DNA from: ZC4RG30 sp039800965
Lineage (GTDB): Bacteria > Pseudomonadota > Gammaproteobacteria > Steroidobacterales > Steroidobacteraceae
NCBI GenBank assembly: GCA_039800965.1
Contig: JBDLPS010000110.1
Location: 1-8,913 of the forward strand
Direction of reading: 5' to 3'
DNA length: 8,913 nt
Position numbers and translations under genes: made by a program. Shown here piece by piece: positions 1 to 6,094 of this stretch. The notes beneath the pieces were generated by a model. It worked only from the letters and a program-made list of their open reading frames with translations. It ran no database searches and was not told the DNA's origin. Each line of letters begins with the position of its first letter. The stretch's first letter is position 1.

Positions 1-243
1 CTGGAAGCGATAGAGATGGCGGAGAAGGCTGGCTACTCCTCCATCGTGTCGCACCGTTCCGGCGAAACAGAGGACCACACGATCGCGGACATCGCCGTCG
101 CCACCGCCTCGACGCAGATCAAGACGGGGTCGATGTCGCGCTCGGACCGCATTGCCAAGTACAACCAGTTGCTGCGCATCGAGGGGATCCTCGGCGGGGC
201 GGCGGGTTACGCTGGCCGCGATGCCTTCCCCTTCAAGCTCTGA
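1..243 (+). CDS. eno: Enolase, C-terminal part (5' end outside window)
   Basis: Enolase (2-phosphoglycerate to phosphoenolpyruvate, glycolysis; cytoplasmic and a component of the RNA degradosome in some proteobacteria). The frame is open from base 1, so only the last 80 residues are present. The signature SHRSGETEDHTIAD near the start of this piece is the family's active-site loop (His-Arg-Ser). It is followed by QIKTGSMSRSDR, whose Lys is the catalytic base of enolases, and then AKYNQLLRIE. The protein ends GRDAFPFKL before a TGA at 241-243. The ATG at 16 is an internal Met, not a start, because the preceding LEAIE is also enolase sequence. ftsB follows 49 bp downstream on the same strand, the standard eno-ftsB arrangement. 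No clear terminator is visible between them, so read-through into ftsB is plausible. Confidence 0.97.
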   Translation: MEAIEMAEKAGYSSIVSHRSGETEDHTIADIAVATASTQIKTGSMSRSDRIAKYNQLLRIEGILGGAAGYAGRDAFPFKL

Positions 244-292
244 CCAGGGGGGGGCTTGCAGCAGTGGCGGTCCAACCTGTTAGGCTTCGCGC

Positions 293-655
293 ATGAAGTG
301 GCTTGCACTTGCCCTGCTCGCGGTCGTCCTGGCGACGCAATACCGACTCTGGCTGTCGGATGACGGCGTCAGGGGCGTGGCCCAGTTGCGCGAATCCGTC
401 GCGGCGCAAAAGGCCGAAAACGAGCGGCTTGCCGAGCGCAATCGGCAGTTGTCCGAGGAGGTGCAGGACCTGAAGCAGGGTTTCGCCGCGCTCGAAGAGC
501 GTGCTCGCAGCGATCTGGGTCTGATCGCCGGCAACGAGGTTTACTACCAGGTCGTCCCGTCGGGCGGCAAGGCGCCGGCTCCCGCGCTCCCCAAGCTCCC
601 GACCGCCCCGGTGGGGTCGCCCGCCGAAGGCCCGACGCGCACCGCGTCGCGCTGA
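293..655 (+). CDS. ftsB: Cell division protein FtsB
   Basis: FtsB is a small bitopic inner-membrane protein that joins FtsL and FtsQ in the divisome and helps activate septal peptidoglycan synthesis. The 120 residues show the expected architecture: a short cytoplasmic start, one membrane helix (about residues 3-18), then a periplasmic heptad-rich coiled coil (about 28-70) with many Glu/Arg/Leu/Gln, ending in the FtsB hallmark LEERARSDLGLI and a conserved EVYYQVVP (82-89). E. coli FtsB is 103 residues. Here a Pro/Ala-rich, low-complexity tail (about 92-120) makes it longer, which looks like a disordered extension. Position directly after eno and before ispD is the usual gammaproteobacterial context. 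The ribosome site is weak (AGG about 9 nt upstream), so start choice rests on the membrane helix beginning immediately after this ATG. Confidence 0.95.
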   Translation: MKWLALALLAVVLATQYRLWLSDDGVRGVAQLRESVAAQKAENERLAERNRQLSEEVQDLKQGFAALEERARSDLGLIAGNEVYYQVVPSGGKAPAPALPKLPTAPVGSPAEGPTRTASR

Positions 656-664
656 CCCCGCCCC

Positions 665-1360
665 ATGCAGTACTGGGTCGTCATGCCGGCCGCCGGATCA
701 GGGCAGCGGTTCGGGGGCGACCTGCCGAAGCAGTACGCACCCCTTGCAGGGCGGCCCCTGATGGCCTGGTCCCTGCAGCCTTTCCTCGACGATCCTCGTT
801 GCAGGGGCATCCAGGTGGCGCTGGCGCCCGGTGACCCCTGGTGGCCGACGGTCGCCGCTTCGGCGCGCGCGGCCACGCTGGTGAGCTGCCCGGGTGGCTC
901 CGAGCGCTTTGAATCCGTGCTGAATGCGCTGGAGGCCCTGCCGGCAGCCGATGACGACTGGGTGCTCGTGCATGACGCCGCCAGACCCTGCGTGACGGCC
1001 GACGAAATACACCGGTTGCTGCGGATGGCCTGCGACCACCCTGTGGGTGGCTTGCTGGCACTGCCCCTGGCGGACACCCTCAAGCGAGCCGATGCGTCGG
1101 GGCAGGTCGCGACGACCGTTGCGCGCGACGGGTTGTGGCGTGCGCTGACGCCGCAGATGTTCCGGCGGGGGCTGCTCCGCAAGGCGCTCGAATCGGCGAG
1201 GGCGGAAGGGTTCGTGCCCACGGACGAGGCGCAGGCGGTGGAGCGGCTCGGCCACGCGCCGCGGCTGGTCGTGGGGGCCGCGGAGAACATCAAGGTCACG
1301 ACGCGGGCAGACCTCGCCTTCGCCGAGGCGGTGCTGGCGGGCAGGGGAGCGGGTGCATGA
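665..1360 (+). CDS. ispD: 2-C-methyl-D-erythritol 4-phosphate cytidylyltransferase
   Basis: IspD converts MEP plus CTP to CDP-methylerythritol, the third step of the non-mevalonate isoprenoid pathway (cytoplasm). The 231 residues match the family length (E. coli 236). Visible motifs in order: the nucleotide-binding loop PAAGSGQRFGGDLPKQY (8-24) with Lys22, GGSERFESV (77-85), VHDAARP (102-108), the ADT of LPLADTLKR (134-141), the ARDGLW segment with Arg154, LTPQ (161-164), PTDEA (185-189) and ENIKVTT (207-213), whose Lys contacts the substrate phosphate in E. coli. All key residues appear intact. The start lies 9 nt after the ftsB stop with no clear Shine-Dalgarno, which suggests translational coupling to ftsB. 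The stop overlaps the ispF start as ATGA (1357-1360). Confidence 0.97.
   Translation: MQYWVVMPAAGSGQRFGGDLPKQYAPLAGRPLMAWSLQPFLDDPRCRGIQVALAPGDPWWPTVAASARAATLVSCPGGSERFESVLNALEALPAADDDWVLVHDAARPCVTADEIHRLLRMACDHPVGGLLALPLADTLKRADASGQVATTVARDGLWRALTPQMFRRGLLRKALESARAEGFVPTDEAQAVERLGHAPRLVVGAAENIKVTTRADLAFAEAVLAGRGAGA
1344..1349 (+). promoter_or_regulatory. Ribosome binding site deciding the ispF start
   Basis: GGGGAG lies inside the 3' end of ispD, 7 nt before the ATG at 1357 and 13 nt before an alternative in-frame ATG at 1363. The spacing favours 1357, which also gives the ATGA overlap with the ispD stop. E. coli IspF begins at the residue equivalent to 1363 (MRIG...), so the two-codon difference is not fully settled. 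Confidence 0.6.
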
Positions 1361-1848
1361 CGATGAGGATCGGCAGCGGTTTCGATGTCCATGCCTTCGG
1401 GCCGGGTGACGGCGTCGCGCTGGGTGGTGTTCGCGTGCCTCACACGCAGGGCGTGGTGGCCCATTCGGACGGCGATGTGATCCTGCACGCCTTGTGCGAT
1501 GCGCTGCTCGGCGCCGCCGGTCTGGGTGATATCGGCCAGCATTTCCCGGACACCGATCCGCGCTGGAAAGGACTCGACAGCAACCGCTTCGTCGAGTCTG
1601 TGATGGGCAAATTGCGGGAACGCGGATTTGCAGTGGTGAATGCCGACCTGACGCTTCTGTCGCAGGCCCCGCGTATCGCGCAATACCGCGAGGCGATCCG
1701 CGCGAATGTCGCGGGTCTTCTGGGCGTGGAGCCGGATTGCGTGAACCTCAAGGCCACGACCACCGAGCGACTGGGGTTCGTCGGTCGCGGCGAGGGGCTG
1801 GCGGCGATGGCTACGGTGCTGTTGCGGCAGCTGCGTTCGACGGCCTGA
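1357..1848 (+). CDS. ispF: 2-C-methyl-D-erythritol 2,4-cyclodiphosphate synthase
   Basis: IspF cyclises CDP-methylerythritol 2-phosphate to MEcPP with release of CMP, two steps after IspD in the MEP pathway; it acts as a homotrimer with a zinc ion at each interface. The 163 residues carry the metal site Asp10 and His12 (GFDVHAFG) and His44 (DVILHALCDALLGA), the GDIGQHFPDTDPRWKG loop (58-72), the NADLTLLSQAP strand (95-105) and the C-terminal ATTTERLGFVGRGEG block (133-147). Length fits the family (about 157-160). The start at 1357 overlaps the ispD stop by ATGA and has a GGGGAG site; an ATG at 1363 is the alternative. The last 38 bp overlap, on the opposite strand, the end of the sulfatase gene at 1811-3742. 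Confidence 0.97.
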   Translation: MTMRIGSGFDVHAFGPGDGVALGGVRVPHTQGVVAHSDGDVILHALCDALLGAAGLGDIGQHFPDTDPRWKGLDSNRFVESVMGKLRERGFAVVNADLTLLSQAPRIAQYREAIRANVAGLLGVEPDCVNLKATTTERLGFVGRGEGLAAMATVLLRQLRSTA

Positions 1849-3742
1849 AACGGCGGTCCCTGAAAAGTTCAGACGCCGTCTGGAACCACGCGATCCCCAG
1901 TGCCTCGAGTTCCTCGTCGCGCGGTATCTTCGTATAAGTCTCCGTGGGCTTGTCGTAGTGGTAGAAGCCCACTTTCCGGTTCATGCCCAGCACCGCCATG
2001 TGGTCGCCCTTGAGGATCGCGACGTCATGGTTGTGGTTGAACACGGCGATGCGCCGTGCCGGGTCCGCACGGCGGATATCCTGTCCGAAGAACGACGCCC
2101 TGTAGGGCATGCCCAGCAGGCCCATGACCGTCGGTGCGATGTCGATCTGGGTCATCAGCGTGTCGATGCGTGCCGGTTGCAGATGCTTCGGGGCGTGGAT
2201 CAGCAGCGGGATTTCGTAGGTGCGCAGCGGGATCTCCGTCTTGCCGTAGACGCGCGCGCCATGGTCAGCCACGACCACGAACAGCGTGTCGTCGAACCAG
2301 GGGTGTTTTTCGGCTTCCTTCAGGAAGTACCCCAGCGCGTAATCGGCGTACTTCACGCCCGCCGGCCGGCCGCCGCCTTTCTCCGGGATGCCCAGTTGTT
2401 CAAGGCCTTTGCGGAAGGTGAAGGGCTTGTGGTTCGAGGTGGTCATTACGATCGAGAAGAATGGCCTGCCCTTCGCGTGCAACTCATCGAAGTGCCGCAG
2501 CGAAAGATCGAAAAGATCCTCGTCGCTGACGCCCCATATGTTCTCGAAGCGGACTTTTCCGATCGCGCCGCGGTCGAGCACTTCGAAGCCGTTGTGCCCG
2601 AAGAAGTAGTTCATGTTGTCGAAATAGCCATAGCCTCCGTACAGGAAGCTGGTGTCGTAGCCGAGCCCGCGCATGACGGAACCCCAGCCGGCGATGTCCT
2701 CGTTGCCGGGTCGGCGCAGGATGGACACCGTGGGGATCGGCGGAAACGAGGATGACAGGGCTTCCAGGCCGCGCACGGTCCGTGTGCCCGACGCGTAGGT
2801 CCTGGGGAACCACAGCGATTTGCCGGCATAGGCGTCGAAGTTGGGCGTGAGGTCCTTCTGCGAACCGTGCAGCTTGCTGAACTCCGCGCCAAAGGATTCG
2901 CTGGACACAAGCACCACGTTGAGGCGTCCGAGGCCATCCGGGTTGCCGGGGAACTGTCGTTCCAGCGTGCCGCTGCCCGGCTGCGTGATGCTCGATCCGC
3001 CCTGGGCGAGGAAACCCTCCATCAGCCTGACGTTGTCCTCCGTCGGTCGCGTCGCATAGTAGGCGTGGTAATCGATTTCGCTGGTGGACGCCGCGCGGAA
3101 GAAGCTGCTGTAGCCGTTCTGCGCGATCTCGTTCTTCACGCGGTTGCGCGACAAGGAGAGCGTGTCGGTGCGCCAGGCAGCGCCTACCAGTGTGGCGACG
3201 GCGGCATAGGCGAGCAGCGAGAGCAGTCGCTGCCGCAGCGGCATCGCCGGCAGGGCGGCGAAGAGGCGGCGCCTCAGCAGCCAGACGGTGATGAGGGCGG
3301 TGGCAATGGCGGCGACCACGACCTTCACGACCGGGTACTCCGCCCAGAGGTCGCCGACGACCTCCGTTGGATACATCAGGTAATCGAAGGCGACGATGTT
3401 GAGGCGGGCGTTGAATTCCTCGAAGAAGTAATACTCGGTGAACGCCATGTAGACGACGCCTACCAGCAGCAGCGTCATGAAGGTGGCCAGCCAGGGCCGA
3501 CGCCCGCCCGCCGGTCGGCCCGGTGCCAGGAGGAAGTACGCCACGAAGGGCCCCAGAAGCAGGGTTGCCACGACCGCGTCGTTGACCAGGCCCGATGCGA
3601 GCATGCCCGGCAGGGCCAGTGCCGGCACGTCCGCGCCGCGACCGAACACCCACCACAGTACCAGCCGGAATACGAAGCCGACGACCAGGTAGGCCGATGC
3701 GAGGGTCGCGGTCGGCAGCAGGCGTGAAGCGATGGATTTCAT
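1811..3742 (-). CDS. LTA-synthase-family membrane sulfatase (phosphoglycerol transferase-like)
   Basis: A 643-residue inner-membrane protein: about five hydrophobic helices in the first 190 residues (roughly 12-34, 46-73, 85-104, 138-157, 172-190), then an extracytoplasmic alkaline-phosphatase/sulfatase-fold domain (about 270-570). Family catalytic landmarks are visible: Glu282 in VSSESFGAEF (metal ligand), the nucleophile-region Thr in ASGTRTVRGLEA (Thr322, possibly Thr320), His438 in MTTSNHKPF, and Asp493-His494 in VVADHGARVYG. LtaS and OpgB of this family transfer glycerol phosphate or related head groups from phospholipids. Gram-negatives have no lipoteichoic acid, so the acceptor here may be a periplasmic glucan, a lipid or a glycan; this is inference. 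It lies 26 bp after smr on the same strand, probably co-transcribed. No Shine-Dalgarno precedes the ATG; a TAGAAT box and a GGGGC/GCCCC stem abut it instead. The stop (TAG) lies inside ispF. Confidence 0.9.
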   Translation of the reverse strand: MKSIASRLLPTATLASAYLVVGFVFRLVLWWVFGRGADVPALALPGMLASGLVNDAVVATLLLGPFVAYFLLAPGRPAGGRRPWLATFMTLLLVGVVYMAFTEYYFFEEFNARLNIVAFDYLMYPTEVVGDLWAEYPVVKVVVAAIATALITVWLLRRRLFAALPAMPLRQRLLSLLAYAAVATLVGAAWRTDTLSLSRNRVKNEIAQNGYSSFFRAASTSEIDYHAYYATRPTEDNVRLMEGFLAQGGSSITQPGSGTLERQFPGNPDGLGRLNVVLVSSESFGAEFSKLHGSQKDLTPNFDAYAGKSLWFPRTYASGTRTVRGLEALSSSFPPIPTVSILRRPGNEDIAGWGSVMRGLGYDTSFLYGGYGYFDNMNYFFGHNGFEVLDRGAIGKVRFENIWGVSDEDLFDLSLRHFDELHAKGRPFFSIVMTTSNHKPFTFRKGLEQLGIPEKGGGRPAGVKYADYALGYFLKEAEKHPWFDDTLFVVVADHGARVYGKTEIPLRTYEIPLLIHAPKHLQPARIDTLMTQIDIAPTVMGLLGMPYRASFFGQDIRRADPARRIAVFNHNHDVAILKGDHMAVLGMNRKVGFYHYDKPTETYTKIPRDEELEALGIAWFQTASELFRDRRFRPSNAAAATAP

Positions 3743-3748
3743 GGGGCG

Positions 3749-3754
3749 ATTCTA
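3749..3754 (-). promoter_or_regulatory. -10-like box immediately before the sulfatase start
   Basis: On the minus strand TAGAAT (5 of 6 to TATAAT) ends 6 nt before the sulfatase ATG at 3742, which would place transcription start at about the A of the ATG. No -35 match is apparent and no Shine-Dalgarno is present. A GGGGC-N7-GCCCC inverted repeat (3743-3759) overlaps it. This is either a leaderless-transcript promoter or chance; the gene may simply be read from the smr promoter. Confidence 0.25.
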
Positions 3755-3768
3755 GCCCCCGCCGGGGA

Positions 3769-4332
3769 TCAGCGGCGTCTGGCGCGAAGCAGGACGAGGC
3801 TTGCGCCGGTTCCGCCATCCACTTCCCGCGCGCTGGCGAAGGCCAGGACCGCATCGAGTCGTTGCAGGCGGGCGTTGACCAGATGCTTCAGGACGGGCCC
3901 CCGGTTGCCGGAGCCTCGACCCTTGCCGTGGACGATGCGCAACACGCGCAGAGACTGGGCGATGGCGGCCGCGATGAAACGGTCGAGTTCCAGCGCCGCT
4001 TCGGGCGCCGTCAGGCCGTGCAGATCCAGCTCGGCGTCGACCCGGTACTGGCCGCGCCGCAGGTTGCGGAAGACCTGATCCTGGACCCCGGGTCGCCGGA
4101 ACTGCAGCTCTTCCCCCGATTCGATGACCGGCGCCAGGGGGAGGCGCAGGTCCGCCAGGCTCTCTTCGAGCACCGCTCTTGCGTCGGCGCGGGTGAAACG
4201 GGCTCTCGGCCTTGGCCGGATGCCGGTTCCCGGGCTCCGCGGCTCGAAATGCAGGCGGCGCACGCCATGCATCGCCGCGCGGAACAGCGCGGCATCGGCT
4301 TTCGCGTCATCCTGTGCATCGGGGGCGAGCAT
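3769..4332 (-). CDS. Smr-domain protein (putative endonuclease, SmrA/SmrB-like)
   Basis: A 187-residue protein with an Arg-rich, probably flexible N-terminal half and a C-terminal Smr domain (about 100-183). Domain hallmarks are visible: ELDLHGLTAPEA (101-112, the DLHG motif), LRIVHGKGRGSG (131-142, the HGKG motif) and REVDGGTGASLVLL (169-182). Smr domains occur at the C-terminus of MutS2 and alone in SmrA/SmrB; E. coli SmrB cleaves mRNA at collided ribosomes. The GGTGA ending and the length fit stand-alone proteobacterial Smr proteins, but which subgroup this is cannot be settled here. The reading frame stays open to an ATG at 4419, but that start lies inside surE and upstream of the likely minus-strand -10 box (4384-4389). 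The ATG at 4332, which gives a typical MLAPDAQDDAKADAALFR start, is therefore preferred, although no Shine-Dalgarno is visible. It is divergent from surE and probably in operon with the downstream sulfatase. Confidence 0.88.
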   Translation of the reverse strand: MLAPDAQDDAKADAALFRAAMHGVRRLHFEPRSPGTGIRPRPRARFTRADARAVLEESLADLRLPLAPVIESGEELQFRRPGVQDQVFRNLRRGQYRVDAELDLHGLTAPEAALELDRFIAAAIAQSLRVLRIVHGKGRGSGNRGPVLKHLVNARLQRLDAVLAFASAREVDGGTGASLVLLRARRR

Positions 4333-4383
4333 GGCCGGGACTGTCGCGCCGCGCTGCCCGCCGCGCAAGAGGGGAGGCGTTCC

Positions 4384-4391
4384 AGTATATT
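4384..4391. promoter_or_regulatory. Overlapping divergent -10 boxes between smr and surE
   Basis: The octamer AGTATATT is an AT-rich island in GC-rich surroundings. It reads TATACT on the minus strand (4389 to 4384, 5 of 6 to consensus, facing smr) and TATATT on the plus strand (4386-4391, 5 of 6, facing surE). A minus-strand CTGACA at 4416-4411 resembles a -35 box, but with a 21-nt spacer. No plus-strand -35 is evident. Predicted starts would be near 4377 (minus) and 4398-4400 (plus, essentially at the surE ATG). Confidence 0.4.
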
Positions 4392-4399
4392 TGCCGCCG

Positions 4400-5158
4400 A
4401 TGAAAATCCTTGTCAGCAACGATGACGGCTACCTGGCCGAAGGCATCGTGCGACTCAACGACGCGCTGAAGCCGCTGGGCGAGACCACCGTCTTCGCGCC
4501 CGACCGCAACCGCAGCGGCGCGAGCAACTCGCTGACCCTCGACGTGCCCTTGCGGGTCTTCGAGGCGGGCCGGGGCGTGCACTACGTGGTGGGGGGTACG
4601 CCGACCGATTGCGTGCACCTTGCGATCTCCGGCTATTTCGACCACGAATTCGACATCGTCTGCTCGGGCATCAACGACGGCGCCAACCTCGGGGACGACA
4701 CCCTGTATTCGGGCACGGTCGCCGCCGCGATCGAAGGGCGTTTCCTCGGCCTGCCCACGATCGCCTTCTCGCTCTGCATGGAACCGGGCAGCGGACGGCA
4801 TTTCGATTCTGCCGCGCGCGTCGCGCATGACATCGTCGCCCGGCTGCGGTCCCAGCCGCTGGAGCGTGGTTTTACCTTGAACGTGAACATCCCCGACCTG
4901 CCCTACGCGCAGTTGAAGGGCATCAAGGCGACCCGTCTCGGCTTCCGCCACCGATCGGAGCCGAGTATCCCGGTGCAGGATCCGCGCGGGCGCCGCATGT
5001 ACTGGATCGGTCCGGCAGGTGGTGGCCAGGATGCCGGCGAGGGTACCGACTTCCATGCGATCGCCAACGGCTATGTGTCCGTGACGCCGTTGCAGATCGA
5101 CCTGACGCGGCATTCCGCCATCGAGGGCTTGCGCCGCTGGCTGGAGCCGCTGGCATGA
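4400..5158 (+). CDS. surE: 5'/3'-nucleotidase SurE
   Basis: SurE is a metal-dependent phosphatase acting on 5' and 3' nucleoside monophosphates (and exopolyphosphate in E. coli), linked to stationary-phase and stress survival; cytoplasmic. The 252 residues match the family (E. coli 253). The start MKILVSNDDGY and the metal ligands Asp8, Asp9, Ser39 (RSGASNSLTL) and Asn92 (SGINDGANLGDD) sit at the standard family positions, so it looks fully functional. YSGTVAAAIEG (103-113) and the conserved NVNIPDLP follow. The ATG at 4400 is fixed by homology. The only purine-rich tract upstream, AGGGGAGG at 4370-4377, is 22 nt away and too far to be a Shine-Dalgarno, while a TATATT box lies 8 nt upstream, so the mRNA could be leaderless. 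It overlaps pcm by ATGA and is surely co-transcribed with it. Confidence 0.97.
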   Translation: MKILVSNDDGYLAEGIVRLNDALKPLGETTVFAPDRNRSGASNSLTLDVPLRVFEAGRGVHYVVGGTPTDCVHLAISGYFDHEFDIVCSGINDGANLGDDTLYSGTVAAAIEGRFLGLPTIAFSLCMEPGSGRHFDSAARVAHDIVARLRSQPLERGFTLNVNIPDLPYAQLKGIKATRLGFRHRSEPSIPVQDPRGRRMYWIGPAGGGQDAGEGTDFHAIANGYVSVTPLQIDLTRHSAIEGLRRWLEPLA

Positions 5159-5820
5159 CGCTGCGTTCGAGTCACCAGGGCATCGGCATGACTTCGGCGC
5201 GTACCCGCGATCGGCTGGTGCAGCGCCTGCGCGAGCAGGGCATCACCGACCTTCACGTGCTGGAGCGCGTGCGTGTCCTGCCGCGGCACATTTTCGTGGA
5301 CGAGGCGCTCGCCAGCCGCGCCTACGAAGACACAGCCCTCCCGATCGGCTTTGGCCAGACCATTTCCCAGCCGTATATCGTCGCGCGCATGACGCAGGCC
5401 CTTGTCGAAGGCGGTCCGCTTGGAAAGACCCTCGAGATCGGTACGGGCTGCGGTTACCAGACTGCCATGCTTGCGCCGTTCACAAAGCAGCTGTTCTCGA
5501 TCGAGCGCATCGAGCCCTTGTTGAACCGGGCGAAGGAAAAGGCCCGCGAACTTGATTTACGGAACGTGAGATTCCGGCATGGCGACGGGATGAAGGGGTG
5601 GCCGACCCAGGGGCCTTACGATGGCATCCTGGCGGCTGCCGCACCCCTGACGGTGCCTGACGCACTGGTCGAGCAGTTGTCCCCTGGTGGCCGCCTCGTG
5701 GTGCCGGTCGGCCCTGAAGGTCAGCAGCAGCTGCTGCGCATCACGCGACGTGAATCGGGGTTGCACCGCGAGGTGCTGGGACCGGTTTCGTTCGTGCCCT
5801 TGCTGGGCGGGACTCTTTGA
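5155..5820 (+). CDS. pcm: Protein-L-isoaspartate O-methyltransferase
   Basis: Pcm uses S-adenosylmethionine to methylate L-isoaspartyl residues in aged proteins, starting their repair to aspartate. The 221 residues show the PIMT block LPIGFGQTISQPYIVARMTQ (62-81, substrate and active-site segment with Ser71), SAM motif I LEIGTGCGYQTA (93-104), FSIERIEPL (114-122), FRHGDGMKGW, and the carboxy-terminal VSFVPLLGG. The start at 5155 overlaps the surE stop (ATGA) and has GGAG 8 nt upstream inside surE. A second ATG at 5188 would give 210 residues, closer to E. coli's 208, but the N-terminal GIGMTS segment resembles Xanthomonad Pcm, which supports the longer form. surE-pcm is a classic stress-survival pair. 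The usual next genes, nlpD and rpoS, are not here. Confidence 0.96.
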   Translation: MTLRSSHQGIGMTSARTRDRLVQRLREQGITDLHVLERVRVLPRHIFVDEALASRAYEDTALPIGFGQTISQPYIVARMTQALVEGGPLGKTLEIGTGCGYQTAMLAPFTKQLFSIERIEPLLNRAKEKARELDLRNVRFRHGDGMKGWPTQGPYDGILAAAAPLTVPDALVEQLSPGGRLVVPVGPEGQQQLLRITRRESGLHREVLGPVSFVPLLGGTL

Positions 5821-5844
5821 CGTTTCAACGACGTCCGTGGCCCG

Positions 5845-5859
5845 GGAACGCTCCGTTCC
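5845..5859 (+). terminator. Small hairpin after pcm (weak terminator candidate)
   Basis: GGAACG-CTC-CGTTCC is a perfect 6-bp stem with a 3-nt loop, starting 24 nt after the pcm stop. What follows is GGATCCTTTAGCCGTTTCC, which has no uninterrupted T run, so intrinsic termination would be weak at best. Confidence 0.25.
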
Positions 5860-5975
5860 GGATCCTTTAGCCGTTTCCTTCGGGTTTCCACCATGCTCTG
5901 ATCGAGCGCGATGGCGATGCATCCGCAGGCCCACCGCACGAAGGCACAGGACGGGGGGAACCGGTAAACGGTCCC

Positions 5976-6062
5976 GACAAAAGCAACAAAGCCGGTCGAT
6001 ACAAGAACAACAAAAACCGGATTACTAGATTATTCGAGACTGCAAGCTTCGAATGACCGGCT
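5976..6062 (-). terminator. Likely terminator region of the FKBP gene transcript
   Basis: Reading the minus strand, AGCCGGTC (6062-6055) and GACCGGCT (5997-5990) form an 8-bp stem. Inside it, ATTCGA (6054-6049) and TCGAAT (6037-6032) form a second stem, and the tail TTTGTTGCTTTTGTC follows directly. An alternative pairing closes with CCGG at 6020-6017 and is followed by TTTTTGTTGTTCTTG. Two U-rich tails after GC stems suit intrinsic termination about 75-160 nt past the FKBP stop, though the loops are long. Confidence 0.35.
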
Positions 6063-6094
6063 AACGACGCAACCGACCTCCGACCTGTGTCTTC

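Noticed and set aside
544..1683. 379-codon minus-strand open frame across ftsB, ispD and ispF
   Set aside because: It is antisense to three well-identified genes, rich in Arg/Ala/Ser as expected from GC-rich complements, and has no recognisable domain.
2867..3727. 286-codon plus-strand open frame opposite the sulfatase
   Set aside because: The His/Gln/Glu/Asp/Val/Gly-rich composition is typical of the complement of a GC-rich gene; the opposite strand has an intact catalytic family signature.
2484..3854. 456-codon minus-strand open frame overlapping the sulfatase and smr
   Set aside because: It is a frame-shifted shadow in the same strand region; it spans the smr-sulfatase boundary and is Arg/His/Pro-rich without motifs.
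4333..4419. N-terminal 29-residue extension of Smr starting at 4419
   Set aside because: It would start within surE and upstream of the likely minus-strand -10 box, and its sequence (RIFIGGKYTGTPP) is not typical of Smr proteins.
6032..6062. tRNA T-loop-like TTCGAAT followed by GACCGGCT
   Set aside because: The flanking bases do not form a 5-bp T stem, and no anticodon arm or acceptor partner is present.
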